From positions 62,001 to 126,000 of the forward strand of contig WAEK01000026.1 in NCBI GenBank assembly GCA_011634665.1: DNA of 64,000 bases, written 5' to 3'. Both the position numbers and the translations under genes were made by a program. Shown one piece after another: positions 49,563-61,587 of the stretch (within the stretch, counting starts at the first letter, position 1; each line of letters opens with the position of its first letter). The notes under the pieces were generated by a model. That model was not told the origin of the DNA and did no database searches. It saw only the letters and a program-made list of their open reading frames with translations. Source of the stretch: Mortierella sp. BCC40632 (Eukaryota; Mortierellomycota; Mortierellomycetes; Mortierellales; Mortierellaceae).

Positions 49563-50684
49563 TTACAGAGAGATGGGGAGATCGAGGTCATCAAGGGCTG
49601 GGAGTTCTCCAATGACTGGGAGTTCTCCAATGACTGGGAGGTCATCAACGGATGGGATATCACCAACAACGGGAAGGGCACGCTTGCTGTGGGTGGCGAG
49701 AGAAAGGATCTGCTTGGCCTTGTTCAAGGCAGGGAGCTGATCATCAACCATGAACAAACCGGGAATCAAGCCCTTGAGCTGACCCAGAGGGAGGTTCTGG
49801 AAGCCTGGGATCAACTTTTGAAGAAGAGGGAGCAACTCAAAGACCTTGTCAAGAGGAATGTTCTCGAAGCCTGGGATGATATCCTTCAACTTGTCCAGGG
49901 GAAGGTTGTCCAAAGGGTTCTTGGGGTCAGGAAGACCCTCATTGGGGTTCTCTGGGACGGGGTTAGGAAGCTCGTCATTGGGGTTCTCTGGGACGGGGTT
50001 AGGAAGCTCGTCATTGGGGTTCTCTGGGATGGGGTTAGGAAGCTCGTCATTGGGATTCTCTGGGTTAGGAAGACCCTCATCAGGGTTTCCAGGGATGGGG
50101 TTAGGAAGACCCTCATTGGGGTTAGGAAGACCCTCATTGGGGTTTCCAGAGATGGGGTTAGGGTGGTTGCCTCCGAAATGGTTGGAGCTTGCACGCTTGA
50201 CGTGAATGTTGTTCACGGCAATTGGAACCTCTGCTGAAAGAGGAATACCGCGCTTGGCGATCTGGATAGTCTGAAGAAGTTCATCGGTAGAGGGGACATC
50301 AGTCAAGATATCATCGAGGTCAGCTGTGACCGAATCAACAGCTGGGATGTCTCCAACGATGGGCAAGGCTCGCTTGTTAGCACGGACATTGCCGAGAACA
50401 TCGTTCAGGATGGGAATGTCAGTGTCAACAGCAGCATCGATGGGGAGGCCGTCGACGATCGAACCAACAACTGGGAGTTCTCCGACAATAGGCAAGGCAC
50501 GCTTGTAAGCATGGACACCTCCAAGAAGGTCGTCAACGACTGGGATGTTGGTCTGGACATCGGCCTGAACGGGGAGGCTGTTGAGTGCATCGTCGACGGG
50601 TCCAACGTGAACAGGAAGGTTAGGGACTGGAGCGGCGACAGCGATGGCAGCGGCGACAGAGAGAAGAAGGACGAAGGATTTCAT
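49563..50684 (-). CDS. Secreted Kex2-processed repeat pro-protein (KEP-like)
   Basis: Single exon, 373 aa. A clear signal peptide (MKSFVLLLSVAAAIAVAAP) is followed by a cysteine-free chain with five Lys-Arg Kex2 sites, after residues 62, 105, 145, 164 and 335. Three sites are followed by the same start, ALP[IV]VG[ED][LI]P (residues 63, 106 and 336), and a fourth by GIPLSAEVP. The residues before the first KR sites also repeat ([IV]P..[DN]D[LV]LG[GN]V.A.KR). So the precursor would yield related peptides of about 43, 40 and 38 residues, plus an 18-residue one. Residues 165-333 form a different product, beginning with Pro/Asn/Glu-rich tandem repeats (ENPNDELPNPVP type) and ending in a Leu/Pro/Lys-rich segment. 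No known effector or pheromone is recognised. The class (signal peptide plus Kex2-bounded repeats) is known in fungi; this member's function is not. Confidence 0.88.
   Translation of the reverse strand: MKSFVLLLSVAAAIAVAAPVPNLPVHVGPVDDALNSLPVQADVQTNIPVVDDLLGGVHAYKRALPIVGELPVVGSIVDGLPIDAAVDTDIPILNDVLGNVRANKRALPIVGDIPAVDSVTADLDDILTDVPSTDELLQTIQIAKRGIPLSAEVPIAVNNIHVKRASSNHFGGNHPNPISGNPNEGLPNPNEGLPNPIPGNPDEGLPNPENPNDELPNPIPENPNDELPNPVPENPNDELPNPVPENPNEGLPDPKNPLDNLPLDKLKDIIPGFENIPLDKVFELLPLLQKLIPGFQNLPLGQLKGLIPGLFMVDDQLPALNKAKQILSLATHSKRALPVVGDIPSVDDLPVIGELPVIGELPALDDLDLPISL
49930..50160. repeat. 36-bp coding minisatellite
   Basis: About six imperfect tandem units, mostly 36 bp, lie within the Kex2-repeat gene. 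They encode the 12-residue ENPNDELPNP[IV]P-type repeat, with shorter NPNEGLP units at one end. Unit length stays a multiple of three, so copy-number change would not break the frame. Confidence 0.85.
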
Positions 50685-51276
50685 GATGAATAATATGTAA
50701 AAACGAGATTTGATGAGATGGCTAAGAGCGGATAGACTTGCAAAAGTGTGTAGTAGGGAAATGTAAAGATAAACGGAGAGATGTCCGTGTCAGTGGATTC
50801 AGGCGAAAGCGAGAGAGAAGGTGAAGATCGAATGAAGAAAAAACTTTCGAACTGGGAGTCGCGTCTACTTATACGACTTTTTTTTTTCTCCTTCTCTCTG
50901 ATGAAGGTAACCGACTTGGGCACGTTTGTACTACGACTACAAAGCTATCGAGATGGGTATCTTTGGACCCAATACGGGGCATCCTCTCGTGCATGGATTG
51001 TAGCTGGGAAAAATGCATCTCATTACGAGTAAAACCATTAGAATGACCAAGCGCAAACACGCAACAGCTCACGACGAGCAAAAAAAAAGCCGCCAACTCC
51101 AAGGATTGCACTGAAATTAGGCTCATGAAGGATAGGGAAACCTCAATGCAGGGCTTGCTCCCGTTTTTAGTTACTGCGTCAAGCAAGTGAGCAAACTCTT
51201 TCGGAAGATTTTAAGGACCATGTCATTGGCCAAGTAGAGGCGCTAGGATTCCAGCACCAGGGAAAAGGCACTGAGG

Positions 51277-51307
<31 letters not shown>

Positions 51308-51725
51308 GTGAGAGATGTTCAGCACACATGCACATGCACCAACGGATGACCGTTGCTCTACTTCCCCTACATTGGGTTGCAGCTCGAAACAAGAACGGGT
51401 GAAAAACGGTACGCTCAGTTCAACAAGCTCCAATAATGTGAACAACAAAAAGGCGATCTATCTCTATTAAGCTGCATGGGGACTGCTGAACCTTCGTCCT
51501 CTCCCTCGAAATGCTCTCTCGCGTCGCGTCCAGTTCCCTATACTATTCGCAGACTCTCTCTACTGGTGTACCACATGCCCTTCCATTTTTATTTAGATGC
51601 GTCGTCAGACCAAAGCGAACAGCAAATGCAAAGGGCACTAAGGCATGTATATACGACTCGAGGGATATATTGGGGGGTCATACTACTTTCTTTTTGCTTC
51701 ACACTCACGAACGGATTCTCTCTAT

Positions 51726-51727
51726 TG

Positions 51728-51782
<55 letters not shown>

Positions 51783-51793
51783 TTTTTTTTTTT
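51726..51793. repeat. (TC)n-(T)n compound tract
   Basis: About 48 bases of TC repeat followed directly by about 20 T residues. Confidence 0.9.
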
Positions 51794-51970
51794 CCTCGCT
51801 TGCTTGCTCGTCCTCGTCTTGAGCAGATTCAGAACGAAGCCATTTAATGGATGGTAGCAACAAGGGCCAGTAGAGTATACTAAGCATACAGACGGGAAGT
51901 AAGGGGGAGGGAGGCTCACAAGACACCCGTTGCCATGGCTACCTGAAGTTACCAGGAACCAAGAGGGGGG

Positions 51971-52012
<42 letters not shown>

Positions 52013-52535
52013 TGAGTGTACAAGAGAGAATGAGAAAAATAGAGAGCAGCTGGGTTTGTCCACTAAGCTTAAAATCATATGTTCTCGTTGCAAGTTGCTC
52101 AATCTGGTCCCCCTCTTTTCGAGATTAAGGCTTTCACCCTGGTTCTATCCAGAGTGTCTACTCTCTTGGTTTTTCAGCCTATTAGATCCCCTCCTGATGG
52201 CTAGTATGTCCTTGCGAACAAAGAGAAGGAACCGTAATTAATCCCAGAAGTCAATGAGGAGGGAACGGCAGAAGGGGCAGTTATTCGGAGAGGAGAGAGA
52301 TGATGATGAAGATGGACGCGCCCAAATTCACATTGGATATTATGGCCTACGATTGACCTTAATCCTCGCAGGACAGACAATATTTGGAAAATGTACATGG
52401 AAATGCTCTTTTTTTTTGTAACCAAAGAGCAAATTAACGTTGCCCGTGCCACAAGTACTGCACCGCACATAGAAGATGATGGTAGAGGTTACTGCCCTCC
52501 CAAGCAGAGAAAACCTTTTTTGACTAACACGTCTT

Positions 52536-52571
<36 letters not shown>

Positions 52572-53755
52572 GGGAGAAGGACCCTCGTGCCTTGAATCGT
52601 GCGGTTTGGTCCTGAGGTTTAGGCATGAGCAATTGGACAAACGCTTAGTTGTTTAAATGTGTCCACACAACTCACTAAAATCTAGTCGTGCTTGAGCTAC
52701 TTCCTAAAGATAGAGTGCAAATGAGCTTCTTCGAATGACCTTCATCATAAAAATGATGGGGGAGTAGGGGAGAGGAGGAGAGAGGCTATCCTAGACGAAC
52801 GCGTCTTTCCCTACTCGACGTTTCCTCCCTTTTTGCTGGCGATAGTCCTACGTTGTGCTCAAGGTAAATTGAATCAAGTACTCACCTGTTCCCATGGGAC
52901 CAAATGGAAGAGAGAAAGAGAAGGTACAACACACCATATGCATGACACCATCCAATTAGTGAAATATGATGACATTACTAAGTAGTATGGCTTGATGAAT
53001 GAAAAAAAGGAATGGCTGTTCGAAGTCTGGCGAACCAGTATCTCTTACTCTCATTCTCTTCACACTTGCTACCCCGGGAATCCTCTAGTACTCCCCAAAC
53101 GAGACACTATCCTCCTCATGTTCTCTTTCACTTTCACTTTGCCCACTCTCTTCACATGAACCGGGGAAAAGGCTTCTCTTTTTACTCTGGATGAAGAATA
53201 CATGAATGGACACGCTAGTAGCGCTCCAGACTGGGTACTCTGGGTATAACTGTATCAATCGGTAGTGCCTGAATTGAGCTGTTTCATCAAGGGGGGGCAT
53301 TAGGGCATTTTCACGATTTCCTTCTCATTTGGGCGTCCAATCAAAGCAAAGACCTAAATGCAGATAGCGTAACCCCACTAAGGTTGCTAGTAAAGTACCA
53401 CGAAAAATAATAGTCGCGAAGAGTGAAAAAAAAAAAAAAGAGCTTCCTCCTCTCGTGCAAATGGCGCTATAGCTTGGATAGCAGAAAACTGATAAAACTT
53501 CTTCAGGAAGCGGGAAGGGCAAGAGGCAGACGTGTCCACTTATCCCTTGGACAGATAGAAAAAAGAGATTGTAAAATTGTAAAGCGATACACCATCTCGT
53601 GCACTTCTCTGTGTTGAAATGCTTGCCCAACACACCTATTTTGTTGCCGAGTGAGAAAGGACAATAACTTTTATCTCTCTCCCTCATCTTAGGGCCATTT
53701 TGCTGAGCACATCACACATAAAGCTAGGAGAATTTGTGTCTTCTGACGAGGGGCT

Positions 53756-53992
53756 TCAATTGTACCATAGATCCGCTAGTATCGATCGAGGTTTTCTAGT
53801 ATCTGAAGTGGCAGCCGAAATTGAGGCATACTTGGGAACTGGTTCAATCGTAGGAACAGCCGTTTCAGCCAGGACCGGTGCTTTGCAGCGCATTAAAGAG
53901 TGAACTTGTTCGAATCTGTGCTTGAGTAGGGGGTCATCGAACTGGCTCATTGCGGAAACGTTCCCGGGATACATATCACTGCCTCCCAGAGG
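53756..53992 (-). other. Possible terminal exon of an unassigned gene
   Basis: On the minus strand a good acceptor (pyrimidines then TTTGCAG, ending at 53993) is followed by 79 codons and a stop. The product has a balanced composition (for example SDMYPGNVSAMSQFDDP and FEQVHSLMRCKAPVLAETA). I recognise no family, and no upstream exon could be joined. It may be a real 3' exon, a decayed gene or chance. Confidence 0.25.
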
Positions 53993-55107
53993 AGCTGCAA
54001 AGGAAAAGAAAAAGATAGCGGAAACGAGCTCCCTGATAAGAGACTTGAAGAAGTGAGTGTGAGGAGGTCGAGTTCAAGAAATTAGAAGCTCCAGAGAAAA
54101 CTGAATAAAGGATCTCGAACGATGTTCGAGTGCTCGAAACACCTAAAGTAGAGGAAGAGTTCCCTTGCCATTTTTTTTTCTCACATCGGGAGCAGCTGAT
54201 GTGAATGTTGAAACTTCCAGATCACCATGATTTGCTACCCTACATTCTGCCAATACCTGGGATGTTTACATGTCAAAAAACACTTCTAGCCTAAGTGAAT
54301 ACTCTGTGTACTTTCATGCTACCATCACAATCCCCGGATCTTCAAGTCACGTATGATTGGGACAGGTATTGCTTACTATCTATGCAAATTGTGAGGATCC
54401 GCGCCTGACTCCTGTCTTTCTAGAGCTATCTCTCAGGTATCTGAAGCTGGAGATTGGTGTACATTTGAAAGATATCGTAAATTAAGCAATCTTCTCCTGA
54501 GTTGTCAGTACCGCCATCATTTTGTGTTTGAGAGTGTATGTGTTCACCCCTAATGGTATCTCATGTGTATCTGCCAAAAGATTCGATAGCCCGCACAGGC
54601 ACATTGGTACCAAATCGCTGATCCCCGGTCTCTTCTCTTTGTGCTCAAAAAAAAACAAAGGACAAGAGAACAAGATTATGAAGGAGAGGCAGAGATATTA
54701 CCGCGTGGCTGCCAACTTCCTGCTCTAGATTTAGGGTCTATTAAATGCCTCCAAATAGAGCGTTACTGCCTACATCTTTCTCTTTTTCGGGAATAAAAAA
54801 GTAGAGGTGTCCTATTACCGGCGCTATCGTTCACTGCAGGAGAGAGCACGGACAATAGAAGACGAGACTAGAGATCAAGATAAGATCCTTCTACAGACGA
54901 AGCCTTGGCCATCCGTCTGTGCGTAGCGCATTAATAAAACTGATTAAGGAAGGAGAGATTAACATCAGCCGATTGGACAGCAGCTACAGAAGGAAAAAGT
55001 GATGGTTGCCACCGCACCTCTAGAGCTCCTAGGCTGCCACCATAGAAGACGTGTCGTGTTAGGGCACAGAGCAGACGCGGTGTGTCATCCATCGCCAGTC
55101 ACAACGC

Positions 55108-55139
<32 letters not shown>

Positions 55140-55288
55140 GGGCAAGAAGCGCAAGTGAAGGGGAATAGAAACCTTTTTTTCCCTTCCTCTTGTCCCATTC
55201 ATCACTCTTGGATTCTCCATGGTATAGCTCTTCAGGAACAGGAGAGTCAAGAAAAGAGACCATCGACTGGAAAAACAATCCACCCACA

Positions 55289-56101
55289 ATGCCTGCATTC
55301 AGCTGCATCCCTCCACCAGGGATTGCATTCTCTACCGCACGCTCGAAATCAGCTACCATTCTTCGTAGCCCGGCCTCTCTTTCCCGATTCTGTCTCATTA
55401 GCACGGACGCTCGCCTCTCGCCATCAGCACTGCAATCATCATCATCAGTACCAACTGTTCCATGGAATCGCCATCATGATTCTTCTCGATGGATAAGAGT
55501 CGGAACAAAGTGGAGGACGGTTTCAAGGACGGTCATGGGCTCTGGAAAAAGAATAGAAGCTACCCAGCAACGTCGCATGCTCTCCACCGAGTCCCAGTCA
55601 ACCAAGGCCAAAACTGAGCAGACCAAAAAACAGAATACCCCGGGTGCCAATTTGAATGTACGACAGCGCATGATAGGGTCATGGCGGTCTCAATGGCAGA
55701 TGCTGACCCTCTCCAGGTCGGTTCAAAGTGATCCAGATCCGTTCACGACCTGTCAACTTGAAACCACCACCAAACCACCCATGTCATCTTCCGGAGAGGG
55801 CTCGACAGAGAAGGATGATGAGAAACAGGGACAGGAAAGTTTCCGGGAATGGATGTCACCACAGACAGCACTCGCTGTGTTCTTACCAAAAGGATATCCA
55901 GAGTCTGTGACTTCCACTTACTGGCCTTTTGCCAAATGGCAGTTTGTACATAATGTTGCCGGATCTGTTACCGCAGGTGAGATCTCTCTCTATTCCCTCA
56001 CTTTCTTCCTTTCTTATCTTCTTCTATGGGCTCAATTGAGCTACCCTGACAATACGCTTATGTTTGCTTGGAGGTCCTTTTTCAGTGTTGGGGATGCTCA
56101 A

Positions 56102-56138
<37 letters not shown>

Positions 56139-56333
56139 ACGTTCTCACTCTCTCTCCCTTTGAAAAATTTCTCACGGCCTCATGGGGACCTAGTCATCTC
56201 GACTCAGTCTCTTTTGTTTGCGATGGGACTCGGAGCAGGATCAGTCCCGGTAATGCAATAGCCCTTACTTCCTCTCTCTCTTTTCCACGGACCAAATGTT
56301 ACTGGCGTCAAAATAGACGGACTAACCCTTTTC

Positions 56334-56364
<31 letters not shown>

Positions 56365-56603
56365 GGCTGATATCAGATGGCAGCAGCACTCAACTGGATC
56401 ATCAAAGACGGATTGGGTCAACTCGGAGGTGTCGTCTATGCATCCTTTGTGAGTGACAAGTTTGATTCGGAACCAAAGCGGTTCCGTTTCCAGGCGACTG
56501 TTGCGATGCAAGGTGCCAATCTCTTGGAGCTCATGACCCCACTCTGGCCAGGTTCCTTCTTGATGATCGCCTCGATCTCCAATATTGGTAAGGAAGCAAC
56601 CCG

Positions 56604-56637
<34 letters not shown>

Positions 56638-57983
56638 CCGGATAGGTCTATTGATACCCATCGCCCATGGGCTCTGTGCTACATCTTTTGGGAGGGGGGA
56701 AGTTGATTTTTGTCCGCATTGACATGTATGAATTTAACCCAATTTCCTACAATAGGCAAAAACATGGCTTGGCTTGCATCCTCCGCGACACGGGCACAAA
56801 TGAACAAGACGTTTGCTCTGAGAGACAAGTAAAAAAGAGGAATTTACCAATCATGATGCTTGCATGTGGTGCATTGGTTCCGTGATCCTATTTGGCTCGA
56901 TTACTGATACATGTTGTTGGCCATCTACACTTCTATTCTTGGGATTGACAGCCTGGGAGACATTACAGGAAAGTCGGGCTCTCAAACAACAGCAGCAGGA
57001 CTTGTTGGTGAGTGATCTGACAGCACGCGAAAATACGTTGTGAGAATACAAGAAGCAAATGAATCAAGTTGCTCATTGGACTCAACCTCGTGGCCCTCCC
57101 CTTTTGGCTTTTTTTTTTCCTATTTTATAATATTTTATTTTGGTTTTCTCATGCTCATCTAGGCACTGGACTTGGAGTTGTTATTGCGGCCCTCATGAAC
57201 TATGTCTCCGAAGACCCAACTGTTCTTCCGTTAGTCCCAATGTGCTTGATATTCCTCCCCTTTTCCGTCTTCAATATCTACTCCAACTACCGATCGAGTC
57301 AATTCGTCACAACTCTCTCTCTAAACGTACCCCGCGCCGAGACGGTCTTTTATGATGCCCTGAATGAGGTTTTCAAGGACAGGATCAAGATCAAAGGCGA
57401 GGAAACAAAACATCCAGAATTGGAATCCAGATTGGCTCGCGTCGTTCCAACACCTGACTTTGTTGCACAAGATGAGGTCTTTGTGAGTGCCTTCCAGTCA
57501 CCATTCAAGGTGGGGATCGAGATTGAGCCCGCCATTGGCAAGTTCGTCAGTGGTGGCGCTGGTGGCGTTGGTGGGCGTAATGACACACAGAGGGCGAGGG
57601 CTTTAGAAGAGACTTTGAAGCAAACGGATTTCAAGCAACGAGAACAATATTATCTTCTAGTCGATCACCCCACAGGAGCCACGACGGAGAGGAATGCCAT
57701 TGGCGGCAAGGTGGCGATTTGGTTTGACAAGAAGGCCAAGGGAGTAGATCTGATCCAAGGATTCTACCATGCCTGTAGTTTAAGATTGAGACTGGAGCAA
57801 GGACCCTCTACTGAAAGGTCTGAAGTCGAATGGGAATCCTGGTCAAAGGAAATGATCCAAGAATCCCATGAGGAAGCCATAGCGGTGGTTCCTACATTGG
57901 TTAGGACTATGGATACCAAAGGATGGGATACAGAGAGTTTGTTCCTGACAGATGGAGATCTTTATCGAATTCAGCTAGACTAG
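55289..57983 (+). CDS. RUS/DUF647 family protein (RUSF1-like)
   Basis: Six exons (55289-55976, 56194-56249, 56377-56587, 56756-56828, 56952-57007, 57163-57983) give 634 aa. If translation starts at the ATG at 55535 instead, the length is 552 aa. The DUF647 core is complete: AVFLPKGYPESVTSTYWPFAKW, STQSLLFAMGLGAGSVP, AAALNWIIKDGLGQLGGVVYA, FRFQATVAMQGANLLELMTP, SFLMIASISNIGKNMAWLASSATRAQMNKTFALRDNLGDITGKSGSQTTAAGLLGTGLGV (given here only as landmarks in order). The plant members act in UV-B and vitamin B6-linked signalling. The animal and fungal function is unknown. Hydrophobic helices suggest a membrane protein, and the Arg/Ser-rich head may be an organelle-targeting sequence. Introns 2 to 4 hold polyA or poly(T) runs of 25-30 nt. 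The start is uncertain because the first 80 codons overlap an equally protein-like antisense frame. Confidence 0.88.
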
Positions 57984-59046
57984 TAGTAGACCTCAGAAAT
58001 AGACCCTTTTGACTCTACGCGTACAAGGAAAGATACTTTTATATTTCGTGCGGTTTAATTAACGCGTCCCCACAAAGGAGAGAGGGCTGTAGCATCGAGT
58101 ATCTCTCCCCTCTTGCTCTTCTTTGTGTTTTCTCTCGTTCAGAATGAGATAGAGAATTAGATGGGGGGAGGGGTGTATTATGCCGCCTGGAGCTCTCTTG
58201 AACAATGAACGACTTCTCTCCGAGAACCCACTCGGGCGCTGTGCAGCGCCGTTACTAACTGGGTACCAAAAACGCAAGGTTTCATTGGACCGATGTCGAA
58301 TAATTTACTCAAATATTATCATTAGCCAACGACGACGGTTATCTCAGAGCCGAAGGTGGCCACGCCGCACGCCAGGTTGTCTGGGCAAAGAACAGAAGAG
58401 CGCAAACGATCATTTGCTCTTCTGTTTGCAGGAGCCCTTGTGTCCGAGCGTACTGAGTGGATGATGGCGCAGAGAGAAGGAACTGGAGCGCTGTGAGTGT
58501 ATGTATTTGGAACAGTCGGCTATGTCGGAGATAGGAAGAGGGAGGAGTGGGTTCATCAGTTGTCGAAAAAAAGACCGATGGGGACTTGAGATTCCATCCT
58601 TCTCTCCTTCTCTCCTTTTCTTTTTTTGCTCTCACTTGTTGCTCTGTCTCTTTTTCTTCATCTCATCTACATCCTCTCTTGTCCTGTCGACGTGCACATC
58701 GATCCATCCGAACGCATCTGCTCCGTCCCCTGACTGTCGTCCCAGGAACAACGATCCTCCCTCCACAACGCTCATTGATTCCTCTTACCCCTTCCTTTCT
58801 TCCTTTCATCTTTTCATTCATCCATCCACCCACCCATCCCCTCATCCACATCGGTCCATCCGCACGGCCAGACCCCATCTCCTCTCATTCTTTCTCTTTC
58901 CTTCCCTTGGTTATAGGAGTGAGTCCAAGGAGACGGCCGTGGCCAGGGCGGCGTTGAGTGACATTCGATCATTCTTTTCCCTTCTTTCATTGTCATCCTT
59001 TTTTTCATAAAAATCCTCCACACTCCAACCGTCGTTCTCATCCATC
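57984..59046. other. Spacer between the RUS-type gene and PMT1
   Basis: It contains an 11-bp perfect inverted repeat at 58391-58426 and C/T-rich sequence with CATCCA-type words (58660-58870), probably the PMT1 5' UTR and promoter. No gene is seen. Confidence 0.55.
58391..58426. repeat. Inverted repeat, 11-bp arms with 14-nt loop
   Basis: Arms AACAGAAGAGC (58391-58401) and GCTCTTCTGTT (58416-58426) are perfect complements. The loop contains CAAACGATCATTT, which could extend the stem slightly. It is followed by sequence with no T-run, so terminator function is not suggested. Confidence 0.8.
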
Positions 59047-59361
59047 ATGTCCGCCCGATCATCTACGCACTCTTTCCTCGACCCTGCGGGCCTCGACTTT
59101 GATTTGCCCCAGGCCCACAACAACCCGATCACAACAATTCACGAGGCTGTTGAAGAAGAGGATGAGGAGGAAACCGGTTACATCCACGTTCGGACATACC
59201 CCAATCACCATCCTCTGCCCCCAAAGTATACTCGTCGCCCACCTCAAGACCAGGCCATGACGCCAGAGCATCAGGGATCCCTCTTTACCCAAGCTGTACC
59301 CATTCAAGATGATTATGCTGCCAACACGGCATCCTTCCATTCCAAGCCTGCTGCACCATTT

Positions 59362-59393
<32 letters not shown>

Positions 59394-61555
59394 ACAACAA
59401 CAGCAACAGAGACCTGCTTCCTATGCTGGCTTTACAGCCACTCCTCCTACAAGGTCTCTTGCCTCCTCACCTTCGCCCTCTGTCCATTCTTCGCCTCAGC
59501 ATCCCTATTATCACTCTCCACAACAAGCTCAACAGCAACCATTGCTTCCACCTCAACCACAGACTCGGTATCAGTACCCAAGAACCGCACGGAACTCATT
59601 CAATGGAGTCTCATCCACGGACCAGGCCATAAGCATAGGACCCAACCCAACCACACCCAACACCTCTAGTACTACCTTGCCTCTTTATGCTTCTAGAACA
59701 CAACGGATGCGGAACTCGGGTAGCTACACCGTCGGTGGACTTCCTGGCGGACTCAGCTCATCTCTGGATCAGTCTGGGAAACCAATCCTTCGAAGTGGGT
59801 TCCAACCACGGTACACTTCTGGTGGGATCGGTGGTCTGAGTAGTAGCAGCAGCGAATCCGATGATGATGGCCCACTTTTTAACTACCGGAGCGGATCAGG
59901 AGACAATGGTGGTGGTGGTGGTCATGGAGGTGGTAGCAATGGAGGAGGATCCGGACCAGGGATGATGGGAATTGGTGCTGGCGCCAATGAATTCCGGAAA
60001 CGGTTCTCGACCTATAGAAGACGACGAGTACGATGGTATCAGAGCAGGGAGCTTCATATTATATTATTCCTCTGTGTACTCGCGTTGGTGGTCCGTCTTT
60101 GGGCCATTGGTTTTCCGAACTCTGTAGTGTAAGTCGCAGGGGTGAAAGAGAAAGTGTGTGTGTGGATGAACCCTTTCTTTTTTTGGTGTTTTGTTGTTGT
60201 TGTTGTTGCCGTTATTGTTTTTTCTGTACAAAGGCAATCTTCAGAGCCGTTTGAAAAGGCTCTTGTTAAAAAAAAAAGAAAAAGAAAAAGAAAAAGAAAA
60301 AGAAAAAGAAAGAAAGAAAGAGAGAGGAGGAAAAGGGGGTAGATGATTGTTTGCACACAGACCTTTTGTCCTCCCACTTCCCTGCATGGTGTTGCCCCTG
60401 GCGTCTCTTTTTATCGACAATATTAACAACACTCGATTTCTGTGTCTGATCGATGGTGATCGATTATGCAAAACGCGCCCATCTTGGCAATCTCCCCCTC
60501 TCTCTCTCTCTCCTTTTCTCTGCTTCTGACCCTCTCCTGTCCGTCATTTCTCCCTCGCTTAATATATTAGATTCGACGAGGTCCACTTTGGTGGGTTCGC
60601 CTCCAAGTATATTCGGGGACGCTTCTTTATGGATGTCCACCCTCCCCTTGCAAAGATGCTGATTGCATTTGTTGGTTACTTTTCTGGACTGGATCCCAGC
60701 TTTGACTTTCGGGATATCGGGATGTAAGACCTCTCATGCATAAGGATCGCTGGCATTTATGTGTTGCTATCTTTATCTTCCAGATACCTTGGCGGGGACC
60801 TTATTGTTTCTGACATGGAAATACTTCTTTTAGGGATTACATTCGTCCCAAGGTTCCTTATATTGCAATGCGATTACTCGGAGCCCTAATGGGTGTCGCT
60901 CTCGTGCCAATGGCATTTTTCACGATCCGATACTCTGGTCATTCCGTTCATGCCTCCATTCTGGCTGCAGTCTTGGTCCTCTTTGAGAACAGTCTTGTCA
61001 CGCAGAGCCGATTGATTCTTTTGGATTCGCCATTGCTCTTCTTTACTGCCTTTACTGCCTTTGCCTGGGTCAATTTTTACTACCATCATCAACAACAACA
61101 AAAGCAAAAACAACCTCAGTGGAAGTACACATTTTCGGATGAATGGTACATTTGGTTGTTCTTGACAGGATTAGGCTTGGGTCTTTCAGGAAGTGTTAAA
61201 TGGGTTGGACTATTTATCATTGCAACTATCGGAACCTCAACCTTGAACCAACTTTGGCGACTCTGGGGAGATCTTCGGATCACGTCTGGTCAATGGATGC
61301 ACCATTTTCTGGCGCGTGCTTTTTGTTTGATTCTGGTTCCTCTGGCCGTGTATATGTTTATGTTTGAGATCCATTTCTTGCTTCTGCCTGCGAGTGGTGA
61401 TGGAGATGGATTCATGAGTGCACCTTTCCAGATGAGTCTCGGCAACTCTGCTCCTGATTCAGTACTCTGTAAGAAAAGAAGAAGGGTGTTATTGTACTTT
61501 GGACCTGAGACTATGAAAGATCTGAAGATTTCATATTTCCGTTCCAGACCCTAAC

Positions 61556-61587
<32 letters not shown>

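Larger units (their letters stand above)
50685..55288. other. 4.6 kb gene-poor region
   Basis: It holds the promoter of the Kex2-repeat gene, a T10/A18 palindromic run (about 51277-51304), a TC microsatellite followed by poly(T), polyA runs at 51977-52010 and 52539-52569, and a poly(T) run at about 55111-55139. The block 52.6-55.0 kb has fewer repeats. Only two weak coding-like segments were found, at about 53756-53990 and, on the minus strand, 55190-55470. No transposase, reverse transcriptase or terminal repeat was recognised. Confidence 0.55.

Noticed and set aside
51511..51822. Open frame starting MLSRVASSSLYYSQTL, presequence-like
   Set aside because: It runs straight into the TC microsatellite and no downstream exon was found.
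52880..52990. CAG|GTGAGT donor-like site on the minus strand after a short open segment
   Set aside because: There is no family resemblance and no acceptor exon with matching phase nearby.
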